64,000 nt of DNA from Owenia fusiformis (lineage: Eukaryota > Annelida > Polychaeta > Sabellida > Oweniidae), in assembly GCA_903813345.2 (NCBI GenBank), contig CAIIXF020000003.1, positions 20,474,931-20,538,930 on the forward strand. The letters run 5' to 3'. A program made the position numbers and the translations under genes. Of the stretch, positions 45,596 to 57,325 are shown one piece after another. The number at the start of each line of letters is the position of its first letter. Positions within the stretch are counted from its first letter, which is position 1. The notes under the pieces were generated by a model. That model was given only the letters and a program-made list of their open reading frames with translations, made no database searches and was not told the origin of the DNA.

Positions 45596-48500
45596 ATGGT
45601 GAGTATTTCACATCTGACATAGTAATTCATGCTTTAGTACATGTTCTTCTGGTATTGTCACCTGACTGAATCTAACAATCATCGTTGAAAGACAGTTCAA
45701 AGGGATTTAAAAATCAAATATTTTCTGTAGATTTTCTTCTTGATTTGAATTTTGATTTTTTTTTCCAGTCCCAGATCCAATTCAAATCCATTTTTCTGTC
45801 TGTATAAATCTTTTGTTAGATCAATGTTTTGAGAATTTCATATCTGATACACTATATAGCCCTAGATCACTACATTGGGTTCGCCTTATTCTTCGGCCAC
45901 AGTGTGGCCTTACGCTATCATCAAGCCCTGTTTGTTTTATTGTTTTTTACGCTATCCCGTGTGGACTGTTGCTATAAATTAACTCAAATGTAATAAACAT
46001 ACCTTCATTGAACTTAGTATGTAGTCTTAGTTCATATGACCATCTACATCGGCTTTTATTTAGTTTTTTCTAAGAGCAATCTTTTGAAAAAGATCCTTCG
46101 GAAAAAATGGCCATTTTGTTTTTTGCTAAAGCGAGATAAAGATCAACCTCAACAGATGTTTTTATAAATGGCAGAGCAAATGATTTTAAGTTCAGACGAA
46201 AGCATGCAATATCTCACAAAGGGTAGTATTCGTTTACATTCTATTTGATGAAATATTCTCATTACAATTTTTGGAATAACATCTAAAAAAATCTTACTCA
46301 AGAATCAATGGTTTTCACTAGTCCAAATGCCATGTCTTCTAGCCAAGTAATTTGGCTAGAGACTTGAGTAAGGTTCGCCACTCTTAGTCTAGTCTAGAAA
46401 ACTGTTCACTTGTGATGAGTAGACCTAGGGGAGATGTGTCGAACTTCGACGTATGTGGTTGGTTCGTCATGTGGCTATTTTGACCTTTGGGTCATTTTGA
46501 CATTGTCTTATATTTCCGATTCACGCAGTCCACCATGTTTGTTTTTTCAAAATTTAAAAATTAAATCAAAATTTCCAATATCCAAGATCCTTATCCAAGA
46601 TGGCCAACACCGGAAATATGAATTAGTGGCAATGGTCGAAATAGCCCCATGGTCAAAGTAGCTCCATGTCGAAGTAACCCCATACTTAGAAGTTCAACGC
46701 ATCCCCCTGGCTACGCCCATGATAGTTATCCTTTTAACATTATTGAAGTAAATGATTTATCTCTGATATATCTATTTACTCATTTACATAAATTATGTTT
46801 TGATGATATTAAATCAAAAACTAGGTCTAATATCGATATTCTTGAAGTTGAAGTTGAGCTTTGTACATTGAGACAAATTGATATTCAAACTAACGATGAA
46901 TAGACTAAATAGGAACTAAATCAGCTGGGGCATTTGATGGTAACGTTAAAATGGTATACACCTTCAACAACAATTATACATGTAACTGAGCAAAAACATT
47001 TTTATCACAGGCAAATGTTGCACAGAAATAATTTTTGAAATAAAGATAGCATCAGCCATGGTAATTGATCTGTGTATCACTGGAGTCTGCTGGTTCTTCC
47101 ATCTTTATATCTAAACCTATGATTTTTATTGCAGCCTCCAAAGAAAGGCAAGAAAGGTAAAAAGGGCAAGAAGTCTGCCAAGGCTAAGACTCCAACAGTT
47201 ATAGATGGCATCTCAACAGAGGAAATGTCCAAAGAGCAGGTATGATCTAAAGTTTAAGATATAGATCACTTTTCAAATTCACCAAACAAAGCATTACATC
47301 ATTTGATCAGAGCAATAAGCCAATATGCCACCCACTATATACACAGAGACATTCAGAGGGGTGTCCAAAAACAGTATGATGCAGCAAGAAATATGAATTT
47401 CTTATAAATCAAATCAATAATTTGAATGATATCTTAATCTTTTTATGTTTATGAGTTCAGTTTATTTTTGGGAATTCTATTTACTTCTACTTCTTCTATA
47501 TTTCAGTTGGAAGAGCACATTGTGCGTCTTCGTGAGGAACTTGACCGTGAACGTGAGGAGAGGAATTACTTTCAACTGGAGAGAGACAAAGTGAACACAT
47601 TCTGGGAGATAACCAAGAGAAAACTGGAAGAGAAGAAGGCAGAATTGCGGAACAAAGATAGAGAGATGGAAGATGCTGAAGAAAGACATCAGATAGAAAT
47701 TAAAGTAGGAACCTTTTTATATGGGAACAGTAAACCAAAAATGGCCAAAATCACTTAAAAAGTGCTCAGAATGGTGAAAAACTGCATGATTTTGAAAGAT
47801 TTTTTGGCCAGGGGAAACCCGAACTCCCTGGCTATGGGCCTGTCCTCTCTGCATGCACCCTCATAATGTTCATTAATTTGTAATTTTGTTATATAATTAA
47901 ATGTGATTAAAAGACATGCCACATATTGTTTAGATTCAAACAGCATATAAAAATTTGATCAAATTATATTTACCAATTACAAAAGTTTGATTGACATTTG
48001 ATTGATGCAATGTTTTATTTGATTTGTTCATCCTCTTTTCCAGGTATACAAACAAAAGGTGAAGCATTTATTGTATGAACACCAGAACAATATATCTGAG
48101 CTGAAAGCTGACAGTACGGTAGCTCTGAAGCTCTCACAAGATGAACATCGTGGCAACGAAGGTGATCTCAGGAAAGACAAACGCTCCCTTAAAGTACAGC
48201 TCAAAGAACAAGAGCTGGCACATGAAGATGTCATTAAGAATCTCAAAAGGGTAAGATAAAAAATGATTTAATGAGTATAAAGTATCCCTTGTGCCATCCA
48301 GTTGCAGTATCATAGCCAATGCAAGGAGCTTGGTGTACCGAGTGGGCCAAGAAAATGTTACTGTATTATCTTTTGACCCACCCTGTATATGGGAGTGAAG
48401 CCTTCATTGAGCTGATGGTACTATACATACTTCAAACAAGCTTGCATAAGGATGTGGTTGATATAACCTGTGCATCTGATTCCACAATACATAATTATCA

Positions 48501-51500
48501 TTTTGGGTTATTACATGTACCTGAAATTAGAATTTTGCATTAAAGTACAAATGTAAAAAGAATACAGAGTAAATTGTTGTTGGCTGCCATACCAATAAAC
48601 ATATATCCCATGCGATCCAAAATTAATACAAATATGGAAATTACATGTAATTGATATTGAAAGTGATGTGATGAGCATCCCAAGTTAAACTTAACCAAAT
48701 GTATTATTTACATAAGGTATATTGTATTAATATGCATTTACATGTAGTTTTATTTCTAATTAAAATCTTTAATATCAATATTTTATTCCAGACTCATGAT
48801 GAGTATGTTACCAACATGCGTGGGGACTTTGAGCGTCAAGCACGAGAAATTGAGCAGAAATATGAAAAGAAAATGCGAGCTCTTCGTGACGAATTGGACC
48901 TTCGTCGCAAAACAGAAATCCATGAGATTGAAGAGCGCAAAAATGGACAGATTAATACTCTTATGAAGAATCATGAGAAAGCATTTAGTGATATAAAGAA
49001 CTATTATAATGACATCACTCTAAATAATCTGGCACTCATCAACACACTCAAGGTATGTGCAGTATCAGGGTAAAAAATTAGTTGTAATAATGATACCTAT
49101 ACAGTGTTAGTGCTGGAGAATTTACTTTTGGAGTCCCAGGGACTCTATTTATTTGTGAAAAATGAGTCCCCTAGAAAAAATTGAGTCCCAAAAAGGACAC
49201 AAATGAGGTTAAATGAAACTCCTGTATTTCCATTCCTCACGAAAATGCCATACTTTGGGAGGCAAAGTCAGACCAGAATGACAGATTTCAACTCTTATGT
49301 GATTAGATTAAACTCAATTGTAAAAAGCACATTTAGTGTTTATTTTAGTGTTGTAAAGTTGAAAACCTCCTAAGTTGCAGAATGGTTCAACAACATTATT
49401 TTGATTTAAACTGGAATAATATTTTGGGATGGAATATGTCAAGTCTTAACTGATTGACTAATTTAATTTTTTGCACCTATTTCAGGAACAAGTGGAAGAG
49501 ATGAAGAAGAAGGAAGAAAGGATGGAAAAACAGATGGCTGAGGTGATGGCAGAAAATAAACGTTTAATAGAACCTCTACAACGAGCCAAGGAAGAGGTAG
49601 AAGAGCTACGGAGACAGCTTGCCAACTATGACAAGGATAAACAAAGTCTTTCGGTAAGTTTAGACTAATTGAAAGCCCATGGTTTGTGAATGCCTATTTT
49701 TTGTTGAAATTATCACTAAATGTGAATTGTATTAAAGGGTGAGCTATTGTGAATATTATTGTATTTTAATGCTGACTCAGTTTTCCAGTTAATAGCAGTA
49801 AATTTATTTAATGTAGTAGTACACTTTCTCTATTCATTGGAATTTTCTTAAATCAAAAGAGCATATATAGTTTGGCTAGATCTTCATGGGTATATTGTAT
49901 ATTCATACATGAGACTTTGGAAGAGTAAATATTAGTGTTAAAGAGAGTTCATCTTTATGTCATCATATCATCCCATATTGTTGAATTTTCAATTTGAATT
50001 CCAAATTTTTGGGGATACCGGGAGAACCTACTCCATGTACTAGTACATTATATGTAAAATGTTTCACACTTGCACTGTCTTGCAGATGTTTTAATATATA
50101 TTTTAAATACTTCAGAGCTGTAAAGCACGCCTACGAGTCATGGAAGAGGAGTACAAAGCGCTACAATGGGAGCATGAAGTCTTGGAGCAACGGTTTGAAA
50201 AAACACAAAATGAACGTGATGAACTTTATCGCAAATTTGTCAAAGCAATTCATGAGGTACAACAGAAGAGTAACTTTAAGAACCTGTTGTTGGAGAAGAA
50301 GTTGACGGCTTTGGCTGATACCCTTGAGAAGAAGGAGGCTCAGTTAAATGAAGTGTTGTCTGCATCTAATCTTGATCCCACAGCCCTCACTGTGGTCACT
50401 AGAAAACTTGAGGTAGGTTACCATTTTGTCACAAGTTGTGACAAATTAATTTATCACTATTACAAAGAATTAAGTTGCCACTCTCAAAATCAAGATGTCT
50501 CAAGTTGTCCCATTCACAAATCAAATTGTCACATTCACAAATCAAGTTGTCACAATCACAAATCAAGTTGTGACATTCAAAAATCAAGTTGACACACTCA
50601 CAGTACAGATAAAGTTGTCACATTCACACATTAAGTTGTCACATTCACAAATCAAAATGTCACAATCATAAATCAAGATGTGACATTCAAAAATCAAGTT
50701 GACACATTCACAAATCAAGTTGTCACATTCACAAATCAAGTTGTCACTTTCATAAATCAGGCTGTCACACATGAATAAAGTTGTCACAAAATTTAATACA
50801 CTCACAGATCAAGTTGTCACATATCAAGTTACAATCACAAAGAAAGTTGTCACACTCACAAATCAAGATGTCACTTTCACAAATCAAGTTGTCACATTAA
50901 CACTAATTTACATAACATTGTTTATCTCAACTGTGTTTTGTCTTTCAGGATGTATTGGATTCAAAGAACAGTGCTATCAAAGATCTGCAGTATGAATTAG
51001 CGAGAGTGTGCAAGGTTGGTAGAGTTTTTATCATCCACTGCTTGCTTTAAAAACATTTAATAGTGACGCATTAATTGATTATGTATATTTCTTGTTCATG
51101 TATTTATTGGCTACAACACTGGGTTTTACAACTTATTGTAACATTGTTTTTCACAAGCCCCCCCCCCCTCCCTGAAATACGATTTCATGTACATCATTAA
51201 ACTTAATTTTGGTCATACAGTGAAACCTGTAAAGTGGAACACCTCTAGAAGTGGAACACCTCTAGAAGTGGAACACCTCTGTTAGTGGAACACTTCAGAG
51301 TCCCAAGACCAACTAATTAATGTTAAATGAATCTCTATAAGTGGAACACCTCCCAAGTGGAACACTTTTTAGATGTACCAAACCCCAAACACCTCCCTAG
51401 CGATACATTTTTAGAGTTACCAGATGTGTTCCAATTAGACAGATTTTACTGTATTTGCCCTCATTGATGTCAACTGGGGAGAAGCAATACCAAACATGAT

Positions 51501-51676
51501 GTTCACCATTTATTTTCTATTTTCAGGCCCATAATGACTTAATGCGAACATATGAATCAAAGTTAAATCAGTTTGGTGTACCAACAGATGAGCTTGGATT
51601 TAGCCCTCTGGAGAGCACTGTGGGTGGTCAGACTCTGGGTCAGGGACCCGCAGGACTTGTGTCTGCTCCATCATAG
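45596..51676 (+). CDS. GAS8: GAS8 / DRC4, nexin-dynein regulatory complex subunit 4
   Basis: Nine coding exons, all phase 0, join to 484 residues: 45596-45598 (the ATG alone), 47135-47239, 47507-47704, 48044-48250, 48792-49052, 49486-49653, 50116-50412, 50949-51014 and 51527-51676. Human GAS8 is 478 residues and matches throughout, from the Lys-rich start ([13 protein letters not shown]) through [45 protein letters not shown] and [12 protein letters not shown] to [12 protein letters not shown]. The protein is almost entirely coiled coil. It binds microtubules, anchors the N-DRC between doublets in motile cilia and flagella, and coordinates dynein activity. The first coding exon carries only the initiator Met, directly before GTGAGT. 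Intron 7 holds a 21-bp minisatellite, intron 8 a MITE. Confidence 0.97.
50440..50920. repeat. 21-bp minisatellite in GAS8 intron 7
   Basis: Over twenty irregular units of about 21 bases follow the pattern AAATCAAGTTGTCACATTCAC, with TTGTCAC as the constant core. Some units read GATGTGACATTC instead. Open frames of Ser/Cys/His repeats read through it only by periodicity. Confidence 0.9.
51218..51451. mobile_element. MITE of the CAGTGAAAC family, copy 2
   Basis: CAGTGAAACCTGTAAAGTGG at the left and CAGATTTTACTG at the right lie between TA dinucleotides (51216-51217 and 51452-51453). A tandem CCTCTAGAAGTGGAACA unit is expanded compared with copy 1 (28292-28459). It sits in GAS8 intron 8, about 75 bases before the last exon. 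Confidence 0.8.
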
Positions 51677-54600
51677 TTTTAACATGCACTTAAGTTTACA
51701 TGCCAACCTTTTAAAGCATGAGATATAATAATATGTTAGTTTCTACACTCACATGGACATAGTGTAGTCAGAGGATCATTTACTCAAACTTCAAGAAATT
51801 AAGAATTCCTAAATTAGTTGTTTTTACCATGGATACAATAGAAAGACTACCCTACTCTCCAAAATAAGAATTTGGTCTTAATTTATTATGACATGATAAA
51901 AATGGATTTGATTATTGACTATATGCCTACTTGCAGACTGATCTAATCTACTTTGTGGAATCAGTGACAGTGACAGTAAACCTGGTTGATTTTTTGGAAT
52001 GTTTATGTTTCATTTACTTTTTCTGGATTGATAAAAAATAAAGTCAAAGATTACTGTGCAGATCTATGGAGGAGTCATTGCCAAACTTGGTAGTAAACAC
52101 CAATGTTGCAAAAACATTAAACGATTCATAGCAGCGATGTTTCAGGTTTACAGTTATATGTTACAGTAAAAGTTCAATATAAGGATAAAAGCCATTAATC
52201 AAATGTAGATATACATTATTTTCTGTCCATTTTTGCTGTTTATTGCAATCATTTAATGATAATAAGACATTCCAGAGCGATCATGGGCTTTAATTCAACA
52301 AAGAGTATAATAAAGTAATCATTTTTAAACAATTTAAAATTGTATATATAGTTGTGTATATGTATATAAATGTACAATAAATTATATTATAGTAATAACA
52401 TGCAAGTCAAAAATATTTGCTCTCTGTGAATGCAGATTTTAAAATTATGAAAATAAAACAAAAATTCAAAATACAAATGGTGGTGCTTTTTCTGGGTATT
52501 TTAATTGGAGAATCTGAGAATGACAAAGTTGCTAACAATGTTTGCAGATAAGGCCATCAAAGTTGATAAAGTTGTTTAATGTCCAAATAGAAGCTGAATC
52601 TTTAACAAATATTGGAGGTGAAAAAACAAAAAAATCCTTTATTTCTAAAAGGCAGGGTTTCACATTTATTCAATAGTAAAAATGCCACAAAACAAAATCA
52701 TGGTGATGGAGTGAAACTTATTTCAGCTTGCAGTTTAATAAAAACAAGTTTACATGGTTATGATCTTGGAAACGATCAATCATAGGAGAGTGTTTTATGT
52801 ATCATTGACAAGATTATGCAATTCTCTGTATTTTGAGCTTACTCATTTTGAGCTTACTCATAGGGGACTCATAGCTATATTGAGCCATTATTGCTGATGA
52901 AATTCGTATTCTAAGAACATAGGGGTTTATCGCTTCAAACCAATACTGACGATTTGGGTATATTAGTACATGGGCTTTCAACAGATCAGCTCTAACCTTC
53001 CTTGACAATTCTTTCGCTAAATAATCATACACCTAATTAGTTTCTGAAAAAGGCCAGAAAGTTTCAAATAAAGTCACACTCCTAAAAAGTTACCCCACCT
53101 TTAATTAAACATTTTAACTGTCAACTATGACAGTGACTACAATACCGTCTATTGAGAAAACAATTAAGTTGTCTTTACATCTTAAATGACATTCTATCCG
53201 GGATTCTATCATCTTTGTAATTTTCATCAGTTCATGAAGTCCCCCGAGTAGTCCCATCTCGGCCCCCCCCCCACCCGACTCCCTCCACACACTAGTGCCG
53301 TTTTGTAACACAGAGACATACCACGGTATTCATTTAGCAATTTCTTTGAAAACGTTCCCATTACAAGAAAAACTAAACATATTGCAGATTTGCTATTGAA
53401 TTTTCAAACGATCATGACGATCCCTTTTTGTACACATTTTGTATGTTTTACGGGCGTGAGGGGGGGGGGGGCATTAAACATAGTACTATATTTAAACTTT
53501 GAATGACCATGAAGCAGCAGAGACATATGAACTGACAAATTATGTAATGTATAGTGCTGCCCTAAATACAAATTGGGATTAACCTACAATACATCTAAGT
53601 TTAGTCCTGATAAATTCTGTATCCACGGTCTGCATCATCTCCCCGGGACCATCTCAAACGCAGAATGGCTGAAATGTGTAATGATTGTCTATATTACTTA
53701 TTAGTAAGATTTACATTTATAAAATATTAATATACATATCTGTACATATTAACAAAGTTGTTGATTTTTTTTCAAGAGAAAAATAAATATCTCTGAGAAA
53801 GAAAATCAACAACTTTGTTAAAGGCCCCATGTAAAGTTTAAACCACTTTGGCTTATATTGTAGTCTACCCAATGTTATCAAAGTGTGATATGTGAAACTT
53901 TTTTTTTTAATTTCAAAAAGTGGTTTTTGATAGACTTTTTGTTCCAAAATTTGTGAATTTATTTAAAACCAACTTTTAGAGGTCACTCATATCTTCTAAT
54001 AAGCCACAATCCATACCAATGCATAGCATTCATCCTCCCATGTTTTTGCCGAAAAATCAACCGATAATCTTTCATACCTACAAGTTGAAATACGCCGCAA
54101 GTGTTTCATTACATAGGTCAATAGAGCAAGCCATCAAAATATGCTATACCCATGTGATACATACAAAGTAAATATGACACATTTATTCCATAATACTTCT
54201 GTTTTCCCAGGAAAATATGAAGGAATAAAAATCGTATTGAATCGTATAACATGAAAAAATCGTATTGTCCCCAGGAAAAATCGTATTGGAGCGTATTACA
54301 TGAAAAAATCGTACTTGTCCCCGGAAACATCGTATTGGAGCGTATGGGTTTCCCGGTTATTGATAAAATGAATATGGGTTTTATTCCTCGGAAAATATTA
54401 TATTGATCTTGGGCAATATGATATTGACCGAGGGAGCGCAAACAATGTGCATAATGTTTGCATTATCCAAATGTAACCGTCGTTGCGCTCCCTCGGTCAA
54501 TATCATATTACCCTTCGGTCAATATCATATTGTGTCTCGGAATAAAACCCATATTCAATCCCTCCCAGTAAATAACCTATATATACAGGATGAAGAATTC

Positions 54601-54884
54601 TTTTGTCAATTAAATATCAGATTGAGTATGTTGCAATGCGAAATAATGGGATGAAGAACTTGAATAATTAATGTTTCTTCGAATAAGGGAAGAGGTTTGA
54701 GTATTCTGATTAGAATGTCGATATGGTTAAAAAAGCATTTATAACCAAATTTCCAAATGCAAAGGTACATATTATGATATATGTAGTTTCCGACTTGGGA
54801 ATTTGATTTTTACTTTCATTTTCACATTTGTGGGTGTGTCAAATTCACTTGCGCCATCTTTTATACGCTAACTGGTATTTAAAA
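51677..54884. other. GAS8 3' region and GAS8-THUMPD3 intergenic DNA
   Basis: AATAAA at 52037-52042, about 360 bases past the GAS8 stop, is a likely polyadenylation signal. ATGGGCTTTCAA recurs at 52974. A hairpin (TTAACAAAGTTGTTGATTTT against AAAATCAACAACTTTGTTAA) spans 53749-53820, and a poly-G run lies at about 53461-53471. Repeat family B follows at 54355-54578. No gene is supported. Confidence 0.55.
54355..54578. repeat. Palindromic repeat family B, copy 3
   Basis: GGTTATTGATAAAATGAATA and GGGTTTTATTCC at the left are mirrored by GGAATAAAACCCATATTCAA, then CCTCCCAGTAAATAACC. Inner arms ATATGATATTGACCGAGGGA and TCCCTCGGTCAATATCATAT pair perfectly, with AGCGCAAAC near the centre. It shares the CCTCCCAGTnnATAACC end with the copies at 3072 and 24818. 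Confidence 0.75.
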
Positions 54885-54903
54885 ATGGCGAACACCGGAA
54901 GTA
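54881..54903 (+). promoter_or_regulatory. YY1-like and ETS-like motifs at the THUMPD3 start codon
   Basis: AAAAATGGCGAAC fits a YY1 core (AANATGGCG) that contains the start codon, and ACCGGAAGTA directly behind it is an ETS core. Such start-proximal pairs are typical of TATA-less housekeeping promoters with a short 5' UTR; here the assignment rests on motif match alone. Confidence 0.4.
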
Positions 54904-56414
54904 ACATGTGCAGCGAAAATCCTGACGTATATTGTGAAATTGAAGCAACTGTACCCACTGGGTTTGAACCTGCGACCAAGCAGGAGATTCAGGATAAACT
55001 AGGGGTCTCATCTGTCGTCGAAAGAGGACACGCACTGTTTAAGATCCCTGTGAAAGATGCATTGAAATGTTTGGAACTCCAATCCGTGGACAATTTGTAT
55101 GTTGTTGTGAAACATTTTGAACATATTGAATACCCCGATGATAAAGATGGTTCTCTACAAGTTATTGGTGAACTTGTACCAAAGATGGACTACACTGTGC
55201 CTTTAAATGTGTGGAAACAGTTCATACATTTTGATCATGAGGTGTCTCCACTGCCTTGTAAAAACTGGTTAGATCAACATGCTGCTGAGACTCCTTGTGG
55301 GAACATAAAAGGTGGTGAATTGGAACTCTCCGATTCTGAAAATGTTGTTGCTAAAAAACCAAAATGTTCTGAAATTGATAACATGGATGGACCAAGTGTG
55401 AAAAATGATTCCACTGTGAATACAAATTCAATAGAATCAAGCGTGTCTACCCAGGATGCTCCACCAGCAAAGCAACCATGGATCGATTCATTGCCTGCGT
55501 TCAGGGCAACATGTTATCGTACTGGTAGCAATCATGCCTTTCAATCGCAACAAGCAGCACATCATTTTGGTGGAATCCTTCAAGACTACTTCGGCTGGAA
55601 TGTCAGCATGAAGCAATTTGACATTGAAGTTGTGCTCAACATAACGGGTCCCAAGGCATATGTCACAGTTGGTCTGACAAAGCAAAGTAGACATAAGCGA
55701 CATATATCACATTTTGGACCAACCACATTACGTCCAACTATTTGCTTCTCTATGTTATACATTTGTCAGATACAGCCTGGAGATGTGGTTTGCGATCCAA
55801 TGTGTGGAGGCGGATCCTTGCCAATAGAAGCAGCGATAAACTGGCCACAATCTGTTCATATATGTGGCGATATTCACGATAAAGCATACAACAGGGCTAA
55901 AATGAACATTGACTGTTTGAACAACAAATATGAAATTAAGGGTAAACCAAAGATTGACATCCAGGTATTTCAATGGAACACTTGCTCACTTCCCCTTCAG
56001 GATAATTATGTTGATGTGTTCGTCACCGACCTACCATTTGGTCGCCGTAGTGGTTCAAAGGCTGATAATCGTAAACTTTACCCAGATGTGCTGCGTGAAT
56101 TGGCCCGGGTGTCTAAAAGAAGCACAGGAAGAGCTTGTATCCTAACGCAAGATAAACGGACCATTCAGCGGGCATTGGATGGTATGCAGAAGCTCTGGAA
56201 ACGTCGCAGCACATTTTGGGTTAACATTGGCGGCCTAGCTGCGGGTGTATATTTGATCCAGCGTACGAAGAATGTTTACTCAGCAGGGAAAGACAATCGT
56301 AAAGGTGAAGATGACAGCAACAAACTTGAAGAGGACAATAGTGGAGGTGAAAATGACAATAAAACAAACAGTACAAAAGATGAAGAGAAAGTGACAGAGA
56401 ACACTATTAATTAG
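54885..56414 (+). CDS. THUMPD3: THUMPD3, tRNA guanosine-N2-methyltransferase catalytic subunit
   Basis: A single intronless frame encodes 509 residues; the human protein has 507. The start is the ATG in AAAATGGCG. N-terminal TVPTGFEPATKQEI is family-typical. A THUMP RNA-binding domain occupies the middle (about 225-270, including HHFGGILQDYFGWNVSM). A Rossmann methyltransferase domain follows, with SAM motif I VVCDPMCGGGSLPIEAA (about 298) and the catalytic-loop motif TDLPFG (about 380), in the DPPY position. The C terminus is a charged Asp/Glu/Asn/Lys tail of about 50 residues. THUMPD3 with TRMT112 forms N2-methylguanosine at positions 6 and 7 of several tRNAs. Lack of introns amid spliced neighbours is worth noting, but the frame is whole and not flanked by poly(A). 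A candidate AATAAA lies at 56892-56897. Confidence 0.95.
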   Translation: MANTGSNMCSENPDVYCEIEATVPTGFEPATKQEIQDKLGVSSVVERGHALFKIPVKDALKCLELQSVDNLYVVVKHFEHIEYPDDKDGSLQVIGELVPKMDYTVPLNVWKQFIHFDHEVSPLPCKNWLDQHAAETPCGNIKGGELELSDSENVVAKKPKCSEIDNMDGPSVKNDSTVNTNSIESSVSTQDAPPAKQPWIDSLPAFRATCYRTGSNHAFQSQQAAHHFGGILQDYFGWNVSMKQFDIEVVLNITGPKAYVTVGLTKQSRHKRHISHFGPTTLRPTICFSMLYICQIQPGDVVCDPMCGGGSLPIEAAINWPQSVHICGDIHDKAYNRAKMNIDCLNNKYEIKGKPKIDIQVFQWNTCSLPLQDNYVDVFVTDLPFGRRSGSKADNRKLYPDVLRELARVSKRSTGRACILTQDKRTIQRALDGMQKLWKRRSTFWVNIGGLAAGVYLIQRTKNVYSAGKDNRKGEDDSNKLEEDNSGGENDNKTNSTKDEEKVTENTIN

Positions 56415-57325
56415 ACAGATGCCTTTTACTTATTGCTTATCTGTTTGATCAGATAGTATTGAGATAGTTTGACACTTCCAGATCTCAAATGGATGGCTTG
56501 TAAACATTTATATCTCAGGGCCAGACCATAAGAGCTTAGTATGATAAATAGTAAATGTAGCATAGTAAATGACTATTCAAGATGAAAATAGTGCCTTATT
56601 TAGTATCTTTTTGGCTCATATCTCTCGAATCTTTATACAAATAGTGACTACCATGGAGACAAATGCTGACGAATATATTTTTCCAAAGGGAATATTCTGT
56701 CCACTGTCATGTTCCATAGGCTACAGGCTGAGGGAACGTTTTAGTGGACTGACGTTATTCCACTCTACTATACCTAACCCCTAGATATGCATAAGATAAT
56801 TCTGTTTGTCCAATTGTATTGTTTAGTATATTTTTGAAAGTACCTTATAACATCTAACATCATCCGATAAGCCATTAATAAGGAACAGACAAATAAAAAC
56901 AAATAACATAATCATTACTAATAACTCAGCCAAAAGGGTTGCTCATGAAAACCCAATGCAAGGTATAGCCTAGTAGAGTGTATTCCTAAGGGAATTTTTT
57001 GCACTATTTTCCGAAAATGTGTCAGTCACTATTTGTTTTATTATAGCCCATATGTACACTGTAATCCTGTAATAATATAATAAATGAACATTATATCCAA
57101 GTTTATTATTTTGGCCTAAATTACTAATTAAATGAAATGCCCCCTCACACACACACAGAAAGGTCAGCTTTTTGGAAGTCACCAATTTGTCTAACAAAGG
57201 GATATGGAAATCCTATTCTTATACAGATTACAGAGTTGATTAAAGAACACATTGGTTGTATAAAATCGTCTTTGCTTCAATTTTGTCAAATTAACACCTT
57301 TCTTCAATTCTATCTTTAATTTTTC
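56415..57325. other. THUMPD3 3' region to LINE boundary
   Basis: AT-rich DNA with no gene. It includes AATAAA at 56892 and a CACACACACA run at about 57145-57158. From about 57330 the sequence merges into a truncated LINE, whose exact 5' junction I cannot place. Confidence 0.45.

Noticed and set aside
54885-56414. THUMPD3 as a processed retrocopy
   Set aside because: The frame is whole with conserved motifs, promoter-like motifs surround the start, and no poly(A) tract or target duplication was seen. Absence of introns alone is not enough.
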